Below are positions 6,884-15,222 of a stretch of DNA of 42,650 nt, piece by piece. The notes below the pieces were generated by a model. That model was given only the letters and a program-made list of their open reading frames with translations, was not told the DNA's origin and made no database searches. The number at the start of each line of letters is the position of its first letter. Within the stretch, counting starts at the first letter, position 1. Source of the DNA: Chitinivibrionia bacterium (GTDB lineage Bacteria > Fibrobacterota > Chitinivibrionia > Chitinivibrionales > Chitinivibrionaceae); contig WRAZ01000016.1 in the NCBI GenBank assembly GCA_009779925.1, positions 1 through 42,650 on the forward strand, read 5' to 3'. The translations under genes and the position numbers were made by a program.

Positions 6884-8227
6884 ATGAAAATAACTGTAAT
6901 ACCGATAATTCCTCCCAAAGCGGCGCAGGACTTAACTGCAGTCCCCCCCGAACTTTTGGCGAGCGTTTTGGCGAAATATTCCCGCTCTAATTTAGGAATA
7001 GACAAGATTTTGGAAGGCGTAGACAAGGAAAATCCCGACGCGAGCGTTGAAAAAATATTTAAATTTGTCGATTACGGACACGCGAGTATCGGCGGAATGA
7101 CGGGCTCTATCGCAATTTGTATCGACGATTGTTCTATGTTTTTGGCTTATAAGATTTTTGAAATCGCGCAATTGGTCGATGGGCAGGAATCCAGCACCCG
7201 CTACATAAAAATGGCGCCCGAAAGTTTAATTTCGCCCGACGAAATCGGTATTCCCAAAGATTTGCAAAGCGAATGGAGTGAAGTTTTGAGCGAGGCGTTT
7301 GAAATTTATAATCGCGAATATCAAAAATTAGACGAATTTGCGACAAAATATCCCGAAAAACTACGGATTTCTCCGAATGAAAACGAAAAATTCCGTCAAA
7401 GAATACTCAAAAATTATGCGCTCGACAGAAGTCGCGGGTTTATTCCGTTTGCTACAAAAACTTCCGCCGCGTATCTTATGACGGCGCGGGTTTGGTGTCA
7501 AACGCTCAAGGAATTGGAAGCGCTTCCGCTTGTTGAAGTGCAAACTGCCGCTAAGGGAATTCGCGAACAATTGGCGAAAATCGCGCCGAATTTGATAAGA
7601 CACTCGTTTGCCGACGGTGCGAGCAAGTATCAGGCGGAGCGTTTGCTTAATTATTCCGCCGAATATATTCAAAAAAACGGCGTTGAGACAAAGAATATTC
7701 CCGACGAGGTTTTTGTGCAGACATTCGACGAAAATCCCTCGTTTATGCCGAAAATCGACACCGTCGAAAATTCGTTTGCCGAAAAGACTAACAGATACAG
7801 CGTTGTCGGCGGCGACATAAAAAGACAGGTGGTGAAATTTGCGTTCAACAATATTGCAATCGCAGAATTGCGCGACCTAAACCGCCATCGTTGCGGAAAT
7901 AGATTTACGCCTCTTGCGCCTGTAGGCTTTTATTTACCGCCCGAATTGGCAAACGAAAATTACAGCGAATTCTTTGAAAAATATTCAAATCTGCTTAAAA
8001 AACTTGCCGAGCGCAACTTGCATTATTACGGATATTTACTCGGAACGCAAGTTGCGTTTGAACACAGTGCGCACCTCGACAAAGTGATTTACGAAATCGA
8101 ATTGCGAACAGGAAAAGGCGCGCATTTCAGATACGCCGAACACTTGGAAGCGGTAGCAAAGAAACTGATAGAAAAATCTCCCGAGTTAAAGCCATATATC
8201 CAGATTGGCGAGGCGGAGCCGGAGTAA
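6884..8227 (+). CDS. Two-domain ThyX-like protein (flavin-dependent thymidylate synthase family)
   Basis: The protein has 447 residues, about twice a usual ThyX subunit. AAAAGGAG precedes the ATG. ThyX converts dUMP to dTMP with FAD and methylene-tetrahydrofolate and normally carries RHRxxSxNExSxRY. Here the motif is divided. The first half (about 55-240) has YGHASI and then VDGQESSTRYIKM (98-110), keeping the SxRY end but with no RHR. The second half (about 315-440) has NRHRCGNRF (333-341) but then FTPLAPVGFY in place of SxRY. Each half resembles a ThyX fold: DRSRGFIPFATKTSA in the first, IYEIELRTGKGAHFRYAEH in the second. A fused duplication with complementary loss is the simplest reading. 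Whether it is an active synthase or a derived flavoprotein cannot be decided here. Confidence 0.8.
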   Translation: MKITVIPIIPPKAAQDLTAVPPELLASVLAKYSRSNLGIDKILEGVDKENPDASVEKIFKFVDYGHASIGGMTGSIAICIDDCSMFLAYKIFEIAQLVDGQESSTRYIKMAPESLISPDEIGIPKDLQSEWSEVLSEAFEIYNREYQKLDEFATKYPEKLRISPNENEKFRQRILKNYALDRSRGFIPFATKTSAAYLMTARVWCQTLKELEALPLVEVQTAAKGIREQLAKIAPNLIRHSFADGASKYQAERLLNYSAEYIQKNGVETKNIPDEVFVQTFDENPSFMPKIDTVENSFAEKTNRYSVVGGDIKRQVVKFAFNNIAIAELRDLNRHRCGNRFTPLAPVGFYLPPELANENYSEFFEKYSNLLKKLAERNLHYYGYLLGTQVAFEHSAHLDKVIYEIELRTGKGAHFRYAEHLEAVAKKLIEKSPELKPYIQIGEAEPE

Positions 8228-8240
8228 TAATTCAATTACG

Positions 8241-8302
8241 AATTACGAATTAAAAATTACGAAAGGGAAAAACTCGTAATTCGTAATTTTTAATTCGTAA
8301 TT
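8241..8302. terminator. Long AT-rich palindrome between convergent genes
   Basis: A 22-bp arm at 8241-8262 is perfectly repeated in inverted orientation at 8281-8302 around an 18-base loop, built from AATTACGAATT units. It lies between the convergent thyX-like and wzi-like genes and touches the stop codon of the latter. It probably acts as a bidirectional terminator, or is a dispersed repeat. Confidence 0.65.
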
Positions 8303-9728
8303 ATCTTGCGTTCCAGCCAAGTCCGATAGCGGCATTCAGGGACAGTCCAAAGAACGGCGAAGTTTTTGACGTTCCGGAAACTCCCTCTGTTCTGAAATTC
8401 TGTATTCCGCCGTAAAGTTCTACCGTGTTGTGCTTAAATTCGTAAATTGCCGAAAGCCACGTGGCTGTTTCGCGGCGAACGTTTCCGTAGGGAATTCTGT
8501 CGTTGCGCGTTCCTAAAAGGTAGTTGTGATTGTAGCGCAAGTTTATATCTCGCTCTCCTTGACGAAGAAGCCAGAAATACAACTCTGTTCTTAGACCGAT
8601 TCTTTCAAAATGACGACCGAGTTTTCCCCAGAAAAGCTGATTGTCGGGACCGAGCGGACTGCCTATAAACGCGTCTCTGTTCAGGTATCTTCCGAGATCG
8701 CCGGACATACTGTTATAAACGAAGCTGTTTATTTGTCCGCCCTCAAAAAATCCGTAAAGAATATTTGGGATATTAAATCTTGTTCCCGCGACAAAGCCGA
8801 TAAGATTTTGTATGCTTTTGGACGCGTCGTCTTCGTCCATTTGGAAGTCGTCCACAAGTAATTCGCCGTAAATTTGCAGGTTTTTGTCTAAGAAATTTGC
8901 ATAAGCATCAAGTCCGACCAAGGTATTGCTACCCCAGTTTCCGTATCGCCAATTGGACATTTGCGCATAGTGAAACGGGAAAATCGGAATTAAATAAGGA
9001 ATTTCAAAAGAGCGGTTTACGCCTCCGTAGATTATTGCTTGTTTTAAGGCAAGTCCCCACAATTCACGATAAAACTCTATTCTGCCTGCTGAAAAAAATC
9101 TGTGTATCGGCATTATATGGTTATCCAAATAACCGTTGCCGGGCGGCTCTCTCCATTCTTGGCTACTGAGTTGCGTTGCAAGTCCGCGAATGGTAAAAGG
9201 TCCTATTTGGTATTGTTGATAAAGTCCGACAAAACCAGTATTGTAGTCAGAAAGCATAAGCCCGCCAAGCTCCGACGGTCCCCAATTATAGTATTCTTTT
9301 CCGAGTCCTATTTTAATGTATTCGTTTGGCGTAAATGTTAAAAATGCACGATATAAATCAAATGTGCTTCTTGACCCTGTATCGCTTCTGTCCCCCGGGC
9401 GCGCCCAATCTACCGTTCTGCCGTGAACCGCCCGATTATCGAAAAAACCGCTGAATACAAGTTGCAAGTAATCGTTGCCTATGGAGTCTATAAAATACAA
9501 TATTACTCGTCCGCTTTGGTCAACATTTTCGCTGAAAGCAGCGTCCATTCTTGCCCGAAAAGTTAAATTTTGCGGTTCCCAAAACGCTGAATTTGTTTGC
9601 AATTCTAATCTGAAAACGCTGTCTCTGTCAGCAGTTCTGTGAATATTTGGCTGTAAAGGTAGCGGCAAATTTGCGAATGACATTGCCGCGCAAAGCGCCA
9701 AAAACAAAACGATTTTTCTTATATACAT
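8301..9728 (-). CDS. Wzi-like outer-membrane beta-barrel (capsule assembly family)
   Basis: The protein has 475 residues and begins with a signal peptide (1-19, cleavage after AMSFA). AAGGAG precedes the start. The mature part is rich in alternating aromatic strands typical of outer-membrane barrels. The segment IKIGLGKEYYNWGPSELGG followed by LMLSDYNTGF matches the capsule-assembly Wzi family pattern (a GxxxxxWGPG-like run and then LLxSD). Wzi-type proteins sit in the outer membrane and help anchor exported polysaccharide at the surface. The glycan operon at 10917-20713 is on the same strand, upstream across the rpn-like gene, which supports a role in surface glycan display. The last residues do not end in the usual aromatic barrel signal (GLGWNAR), a small oddity. 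Confidence 0.7.
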   Translation of the reverse strand: MYIRKIVLFLALCAAMSFANLPLPLQPNIHRTADRDSVFRLELQTNSAFWEPQNLTFRARMDAAFSENVDQSGRVILYFIDSIGNDYLQLVFSGFFDNRAVHGRTVDWARPGDRSDTGSRSTFDLYRAFLTFTPNEYIKIGLGKEYYNWGPSELGGLMLSDYNTGFVGLYQQYQIGPFTIRGLATQLSSQEWREPPGNGYLDNHIMPIHRFFSAGRIEFYRELWGLALKQAIIYGGVNRSFEIPYLIPIFPFHYAQMSNWRYGNWGSNTLVGLDAYANFLDKNLQIYGELLVDDFQMDEDDASKSIQNLIGFVAGTRFNIPNILYGFFEGGQINSFVYNSMSGDLGRYLNRDAFIGSPLGPDNQLFWGKLGRHFERIGLRTELYFWLLRQGERDINLRYNHNYLLGTRNDRIPYGNVRRETATWLSAIYEFKHNTVELYGGIQNFRTEGVSGTSKTSPFFGLSLNAAIGLGWNAR

Positions 9729-9785
9729 ATTATTTACTCCTTAAATACAAAAATCCTTAGAAAAATACATTTTGCCGTAAATAAA

Positions 9786-9807
9786 AAGGGCGTATTTCTG
9801 CGCCCTT
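9786..9807. repeat. Short GGGCG palindrome
   Basis: AAGGGCG (9786-9792) pairs with CGCCCTT (9801-9807) across an 8-base loop, in the upstream region shared by the wzi-like and rpn-like genes. It resembles the cores of the GTAGGGGCG family but lacks the ends. It is not followed by a T-tract on either strand. Confidence 0.45.
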
Positions 9808-9978
9808 AGGAAAAATGGTAAAAATGTTTTTTATGCCAATATTTGTCTTTTTAAGTTTTCGATTTTGGAGATTTAGTATATTCTTATTTATACATCAAAT
9901 TTTTTTGCATTTTTCCTCTTCTTGCGGTTTTGTTGGCGGCGCAAAACGTATATTATCCTAATAAATATGGAGGAGATT

Positions 9979-10869
9979 ATGGAAAAAGAAAATGTAGTAA
10001 TTGCCAATCCGATATATGACGCGGTGTTCAAACGTCTTATGGAAAACAATAAAATCGCGAAATTTCTTGTCGGGACTATATTGGATTGTAAGGTAATATC
10101 TCTTAAAGCAACTATTCAAGAGCATACCGACCCGAACAAAAAAAGCGGGGCGCTTACTCTTTATCGCAAAGATTTTTCCGCTGAAATACAAGATAAAAAC
10201 GGTAATAAAAAAACAGTGATTATAGAAATACAAAAAGCAGGAAATTTTGGCGACATTCCACGTTTTAGAGATTATTTAGCTGTAGAATATGCAAGAACAG
10301 GATATCCGATTATTGCAATATACATATTAGGATTTAATTTGTCTGTCAATTCGCCTGCTTTTGTCGCATTTCCCGAATACAAGGATTTGCAGACAAATCA
10401 AAATTTAACTGTTAACGACAATTTTGTGGAACATTTAACTCACAAAGCGTATTTTGTGCAGACGAAAAGAATAAAACAAAGTTTGAACACAAAACTTGAT
10501 GCCGTGTTGTCGATATTTGCACAAGAAAATTTTGCTTCGAGCGATAAGACGACTAAAAGCTTTCCTGCAGAACAAAATATTCCCGAAATACAGGAATTGC
10601 TGACTGTTTTACAACACGTGGCGGCGGATGAGAAAGTGCGCAAGGAACTTGAAAAGGAATTATATTATCAGCGTTATTTAGAGCAAACTTACGGAGAAAA
10701 AGATAAGAAAATTGCCGAACAAGCCGAAGAAATCGCGGATAAAGAGGCTGAAATCGCGGATAAAGAGGCTGAAATTGCGGATAAAGAGGCTGAAATTGCG
10801 AACCAAGCCGAAGAAATCGCCCGATTGCGCGCTGAACTGCAGGCGAAATTAGGCAAGGAAAAGCCATAA
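9979..10869 (+). CDS. Rpn-family PDDEXK nuclease/transposase-like protein
   Basis: The ATG at 9979 is chosen because GGAGGAG stands five bases before it; the ATG at 9967 is part of that site. The protein has 296 residues. It opens NPIYDAVFKRLMENNKIAKF, and its core DFSAEIQDKNGNKKTVIIEI then QK has the D...ExQ pattern of the PD-(D/E)XK nuclease family transposases (PDDEXK_2, Rpn relatives). Rpn proteins are DNA endonucleases linked to recombination; many homologues are solitary genes of unclear role. The C-terminal 70 residues form a charged coiled coil, in which EIADKEA occurs three times. At DNA level this is a 21-bp tandem repeat. The gene is solitary and convergent with the glycan operon. 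Confidence 0.85.
   Translation: MEKENVVIANPIYDAVFKRLMENNKIAKFLVGTILDCKVISLKATIQEHTDPNKKSGALTLYRKDFSAEIQDKNGNKKTVIIEIQKAGNFGDIPRFRDYLAVEYARTGYPIIAIYILGFNLSVNSPAFVAFPEYKDLQTNQNLTVNDNFVEHLTHKAYFVQTKRIKQSLNTKLDAVLSIFAQENFASSDKTTKSFPAEQNIPEIQELLTVLQHVAADEKVRKELEKELYYQRYLEQTYGEKDKKIAEQAEEIADKEAEIADKEAEIADKEAEIANQAEEIARLRAELQAKLGKEKP
10729..10800 (+). repeat. 21-bp tandem repeat in the rpn-like gene
   Basis: Units at 10729-10749, 10750-10770 and 10771-10791 differ by at most one base, and a partial fourth unit ends at 10800. Each codes for EIADKEA, so copy changes would stay in frame and lengthen or shorten the coiled coil by seven residues. Confidence 0.9.
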
Positions 10870-10916
10870 AGAAAGACAACAAATGCTTGATATTCTACAG
10901 CAACAAGATTTCGACA

Positions 10917-11909
10917 TCAATCTCTTGTTAAAAGCAAATTACCATAATACCCTCTATACCACTCTACAAATTTTCGTAATCCTGTTTCTATGGGAGTATT
11001 CGGTTTAAAATCGAAATCGGTTGTTAAATCGGATACGTCTGCGAAAGTTTGATATACGTCTCCGGGTTGCATCGGTAAAAATTCTTTCGGGGCTTGTTTG
11101 CCGATAATCTTTTCCAAAGTTTCTATAAAATACATCAGCCGTTCAGGTTTGTTGTTTCCTATATTATATATTTTATACGGCGGTTTGGTGTTTTCTCTTT
11201 TAGGCGGACAAAAAAGCATTTTCTCTATACACGATACTATGTCGTCGATATAAGTAAAATCCCGATACATATCACCGTTGTTGAAAATTTTAATCGGTTC
11301 GCCGTTTATGATTTTTTTTGTGAAGCTGAAATACGCCATATCAGGTCTGCCATAAGATCCATAAACGGTAAAAAAACGAAGCCCTGTAGTAGGAATATCA
11401 TACAGATGGCTGTATGTATGAGCCATAAGCTCGTTGCTTTTTTTGGTTGCGGCGTATAAACTTATAGGATTATCGACATTGTCTTTCGTCGAAAAAGGCG
11501 TTTTTTCTTGATTTCCGTATATAGAACTCGAAGAAGCATACAATAAATGCTTAACGGGATATTTACGGCAGATTTCCAAAATATTGAAAAAACCTGTAAT
11601 GTTGCTTTCCAAATAAACTCTCGGATTCTCAATTGAATATCGCACTCCCGCTTGTGCCGCCAGATTTACCACTATTTCGGGGCTATAATCCGAAAATAAT
11701 TTTGCAATGTCGTCATTATTTGCCAAATCGCCTTTGACGAAAGTGAAATTTTTATGTTTTTTCAAAATTTCCAAACGGCTCAACTTTAAGTTTACGTCGT
11801 AATAATCGTTGAGATTATCAAAACCTACAATCGTAATTTCGCTTTCCAACAACTTTTGGGATAAGTGAAAACCCACAAAACCTGCCGCTCCGGTGATTAA
11901 AACAGTCAT
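10917..11909 (-). CDS. NAD-dependent UDP-sugar epimerase (UDP-glucuronate 4-epimerase type)
   Basis: The protein is an extended short-chain dehydrogenase of 330 residues. The Rossmann motif TGAAGFVG is at residues 6-13, YASSSSIYG carries the catalytic Ser region, and YAATKKSNE gives the catalytic YxxxK. The segments DNLNDYYDVNLK and TVYGSYGRPDMA are typical of UDP-glucuronate 4-epimerases, which supply UDP-galacturonate for polysaccharides. GalE or related 4-epimerases are alternatives. It is the last gene of the glycan operon, 21 bases after the preceding GT2 gene. Confidence 0.88.
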   Translation of the reverse strand: MTVLITGAAGFVGFHLSQKLLESEITIVGFDNLNDYYDVNLKLSRLEILKKHKNFTFVKGDLANNDDIAKLFSDYSPEIVVNLAAQAGVRYSIENPRVYLESNITGFFNILEICRKYPVKHLLYASSSSIYGNQEKTPFSTKDNVDNPISLYAATKKSNELMAHTYSHLYDIPTTGLRFFTVYGSYGRPDMAYFSFTKKIINGEPIKIFNNGDMYRDFTYIDDIVSCIEKMLFCPPKRENTKPPYKIYNIGNNKPERLMYFIETLEKIIGKQAPKEFLPMQPGDVYQTFADVSDLTTDFDFKPNTPIETGLRKFVEWYRGYYGNLLLTRD

Positions 11910-11930
11910 TTCTTTGCCTCCGTATTTCTT

Positions 11931-12764
11931 TTATTCCTGCTTATCTAATAATTTCTTGCGCAATCTTGAATTATATGCAAATTTTACAAGCGTTTTAGGC
12001 AGAAGACGTAAAGTCAGTCGCGAAATAGGGTAAACATACAAATGTGTAAGTTTATGCAAAGACCAAATCCCTTTCATATAAATACCGAATTCTCTGAAAC
12101 TTTTTGCATACCCTCTTCTTTTGAAAAACGCTGAATTTATTAAAAGACAATATAAAATTTCCGGCAAACTATCTATCCGTAAATCCTTTTTTAACGCCTG
12201 AAACCACAAGTCAATGTCTTGGCTTAAGCGCATTTTCAAAGAATAATTTATCTTTTCAAAAGCATTTTTACGAAAACAAACCGTCGGGTGTGCCAGCGGA
12301 GAGCCTTTAGCAATATATTTTTTAATATTTTGCCGCGGATACCTTTTTATATCAATTTTTTCGTCGTTTTCATTTACCTCCAAAATCGCTGTTCCCAGAA
12401 TATCAACATCGGGATTTTCGAGCATATATTTTACTTGCGCTTCAAAACGCTTCGGCAAAGAAATGTCATCCGCGTCCATTCTGAAAACAAAATCTTCGTT
12501 TTCGAGCACATTTACCAATTTATTCAGAGTGCAACTCAGCCCTATGTTTTTTTCGTTTCTTTCGATTTTATAGACCAATTTGCAATCTGTAATTATCTCT
12601 TCCAATTCTTGCGGAATTTCGCCGTCTATTCCGAGGTATATTCGGATTTTTTCGCGAGGATAAGTTTGCTCGGCGATTGAATTAAATGCCTTTTTCAAAA
12701 GGTTGGGTTTGTCGTTTTGGTAAACGGACATTATTACGGCGACTGTCGGGAGGTGGTTAGGCAT
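11931..12764 (-). CDS. Family 2 glycosyltransferase
   Basis: The protein has 277 residues. The N-terminal GT-A fold shows VAVIMSVYQND, then FNSIAEQTYPREKIRIYLGI, and the metal-binding region FRMDADDISLPKRFEAQ. The C-terminal part is basic with a weakly hydrophobic stretch (LTHLYVYPISRLTLRLLPKT). It transfers an activated sugar onto a glycan acceptor at the cytoplasmic side of the membrane; donor and acceptor cannot be told. Its first eight bases overlap the end of the upstream fusion gene, whose last codons contain the AGGAG ribosome binding site, so translation is probably coupled. Confidence 0.9.
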   Translation of the reverse strand: MPNHLPTVAVIMSVYQNDKPNLLKKAFNSIAEQTYPREKIRIYLGIDGEIPQELEEIITDCKLVYKIERNEKNIGLSCTLNKLVNVLENEDFVFRMDADDISLPKRFEAQVKYMLENPDVDILGTAILEVNENDEKIDIKRYPRQNIKKYIAKGSPLAHPTVCFRKNAFEKINYSLKMRLSQDIDLWFQALKKDLRIDSLPEILYCLLINSAFFKRRGYAKSFREFGIYMKGIWSLHKLTHLYVYPISRLTLRLLPKTLVKFAYNSRLRKKLLDKQE

Positions 12765-15222
12765 TGTGTTCTCCTATTGCAATACAGTAAAGTTGGCGTT
12801 TACCCGAATAAACGGAATCAAAGAAAACGTATTTTCCGTCAGGCGAAAAACGGGGATGCAAATCACAACGAGTTTCGCCTGAATATTTAAGCCCGTGAAA
12901 AAACTCCCCTAATTCTTTTTCTTCACTTGTTTTCAGATTAAACAAAAACAAATGTTGCATTCTTGCTTTATCGGGATAAGTATCTGCGACAAAACATTCC
13001 CCAAACACATTCGGGTGTCCGTCTCCCAATTTATTTAAGCGATTACCAATAATTTTCGTGAAATTTCCCGTATCGGTATTAATTTTGTTGTAGGCGTCTG
13101 TTCCGTCGGGAGAGCGCAAATAAGCAAGCACATTTTTATTGTCCGCCCAAAAGCAATGGCTTACCATCCCGTAATCGGATAATAACTTTAAATTTCCTGT
13201 TTTTGAATCCGCAAGAAACAATCTGTCAAAGCGTTTTTTTCTGACGTAGTATCGGTGTATAAAAATAAATTTATCACCATCGGGAGAAATCATTATATGA
13301 TTAACCGAGTGAAGAGCGTCGCTAATGTTATTGCTCTGACCTATGGAACATACAGTTTTCATATCTACGAGAAGCGTTGTTTCGCCATTGTTGTAATTTA
13401 CTTTCCATATACCGTCATTGGCAATATCGGTTAATTCCTTGGTGTTAAGCATAGGTAGAGTTCGATAACCATAATCAGGGCATAATGACATAAGGCGACG
13501 ATAATTTAATGAAAAATAATATTCGGTTTTATACGAATCCTGAACAGGTTTGTCAAAGCTTTTCAATTCACTCAAAGATACCGCAGACCATACACGAGCG
13601 ATATATATGTTTTTCTCCGCATCAAAATCGTTAAATATAAAAATGTCGTTCGACAGCCATTGCACTCGGCAACCCTGTTGCCAATTATACGTTTGTACAG
13701 GTATTTCCAGCAATGTTTTTTTTGTGTTAAATTCCTGTAATATAACAGAAATGCCTTTGTTGTTTTTAGGGGCGGTATTTGTCGGACACTTACAACTATA
13801 AAACAGTATATATTTTCCATCCGGACTGAGCGGCGTCTTGTCGTAATACCCCCAAAACGATTCATTGTTCCCGTCTTTGATTACCCGAATGGAATAATCT
13901 GTTTTGTGGTTATAGTTTTTCTTATACATCAGCCAAGATATGAGTTGATATGTTTTTTTCACAAACTGTTTTATCTGCGGATAATCGGCAAGCCATCGTG
14001 CGATAATGCGTTCTTTTTTTCCGAATTCGCCGGTATTTGTTGTTAAGGTTGAGGGTAAAACCTCTCTTCCCAAAAATTTTTCAAAGAAGTTCTTATCAAT
14101 TATATTGATTTTCATTAAGTCAAAAGAACTATTCAGTTTTTGAGAATTTTCATAGTAAAATGATGTGCAAGGATTTTTATTCAATGCGTCAAGATATTGG
14201 TTATATTCGAGCCCCCCGCTATTCATAACACCCAACATAGCGCGTTCCTTATATTTTGCAATATCGTCATAAAAGAATTTATAGTGTAGTAAAAAAGCGG
14301 CAGCACCTTTTGTTTCAAAATTATACTTATATGGATAATTTTGGTGTATTCCAATTAACATTTCTTTAGAAAGTTTAATTAGTGAATATTTCGCAAGTTG
14401 TGGGCTGTTGGAAAAAACACGCTTTCTCGGACCTCCATTTACCCATTGACTAGAAAAATATTTTGCCAAATAATATGTGTCTGTATCAAAATAGCAATAA
14501 GTGTTCAATATCTCATTTATGCTATTAACTTTTTCAGTTAAATTGCCTTTGGGATACATATCTATCATCGGAGATAATACACTATTTATTTTGCAACTTT
14601 CTAGAAAATCAATATATGAATTTATGTTTTTTGTCTCTATGCTCGGATACATAAACAATTCGTCTGAATCAAGCACTAAATACCATCTGTTGTACCCCAA
14701 AAAATCTGCTACTTGCCTTCTCCACGCATCTTTTACCGTAGCATTAAAGGTTTCATTTACAACAAACAATGAAACATCGGCTTGCTCTTTAAGCCATTCA
14801 AATGTTCCGTCTTTTGACATATTATCTATATATGCAAAATGTTTAACACCTATTTTTCTATGATGTTCGACCTGTAATTTAATCTTTTCCAAATCGTCTT
14901 TTACCGCACAAAGCAATATTGGGTCATTTTCTTGCAATGTTGGCAGTGAAGATTTGACAGGTTTTACCAATTTTTTCCGGTAAGCATTTAGATAAGCACT
15001 TACAAATCCACTGCGACTATATGAAAATTGATAAAGTGCGTTCTTAAAATCCTTAATATCTTCATTATGTAAGTGTATCGCCTTATAATCACTTTTGCTT
15101 TTTTTTGTCAATCTGAACATTCTTGCAACACATATTAAAAGAAACATAGGTTTCTTAATAAAATTCATAGCAATCGGATTAGAGCTATACCTTATTTTAA
15201 TTGCAAAGGATTTTCTTTCCAT
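12757..15222 (-). CDS. Glycosyltransferase fused to a C-terminal beta-propeller
   Basis: The protein has 821 residues. A GAAAGGA site stands before the ATG. Residues about 100-390 form a GT-A domain of the Glyco_tranf_2_4/GT92-like type: ILLCAVKDDLEKI, HFAYIDNMSKDGTFEWL, and the DXD-containing WYLVLDSDELFMYP. From about residue 455 the sequence changes to a WD40/TolB-like propeller with repeated Asp-box blades: LSPDGKYILFYS, ISPDGDKFIFIH, LRSPDGTDAYN, FSPDGKYVFFDS. The last blades resemble oligogalacturonate-lyase-type propellers. I know of no standard family with this order, so the fusion may be lineage-specific. No signal peptide is seen, so the propeller should be cytoplasmic. It overlaps the upstream wzy-like gene by 31 bases. 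Confidence 0.8.
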   Translation of the reverse strand: MERKSFAIKIRYSSNPIAMNFIKKPMFLLICVARMFRLTKKSKSDYKAIHLHNEDIKDFKNALYQFSYSRSGFVSAYLNAYRKKLVKPVKSSLPTLQENDPILLCAVKDDLEKIKLQVEHHRKIGVKHFAYIDNMSKDGTFEWLKEQADVSLFVVNETFNATVKDAWRRQVADFLGYNRWYLVLDSDELFMYPSIETKNINSYIDFLESCKINSVLSPMIDMYPKGNLTEKVNSINEILNTYCYFDTDTYYLAKYFSSQWVNGGPRKRVFSNSPQLAKYSLIKLSKEMLIGIHQNYPYKYNFETKGAAAFLLHYKFFYDDIAKYKERAMLGVMNSGGLEYNQYLDALNKNPCTSFYYENSQKLNSSFDLMKINIIDKNFFEKFLGREVLPSTLTTNTGEFGKKERIIARWLADYPQIKQFVKKTYQLISWLMYKKNYNHKTDYSIRVIKDGNNESFWGYYDKTPLSPDGKYILFYSCKCPTNTAPKNNKGISVILQEFNTKKTLLEIPVQTYNWQQGCRVQWLSNDIFIFNDFDAEKNIYIARVWSAVSLSELKSFDKPVQDSYKTEYYFSLNYRRLMSLCPDYGYRTLPMLNTKELTDIANDGIWKVNYNNGETTLLVDMKTVCSIGQSNNISDALHSVNHIMISPDGDKFIFIHRYYVRKKRFDRLFLADSKTGNLKLLSDYGMVSHCFWADNKNVLAYLRSPDGTDAYNKINTDTGNFTKIIGNRLNKLGDGHPNVFGECFVADTYPDKARMQHLFLFNLKTSEEKELGEFFHGLKYSGETRCDLHPRFSPDGKYVFFDSVYSGKRQLYCIAIGEHNA

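Noticed and set aside
10729-10800. Possible CRISPR or direct-repeat array
   Set aside because: The units are contiguous without spacers, in frame, and encode a coiled coil.
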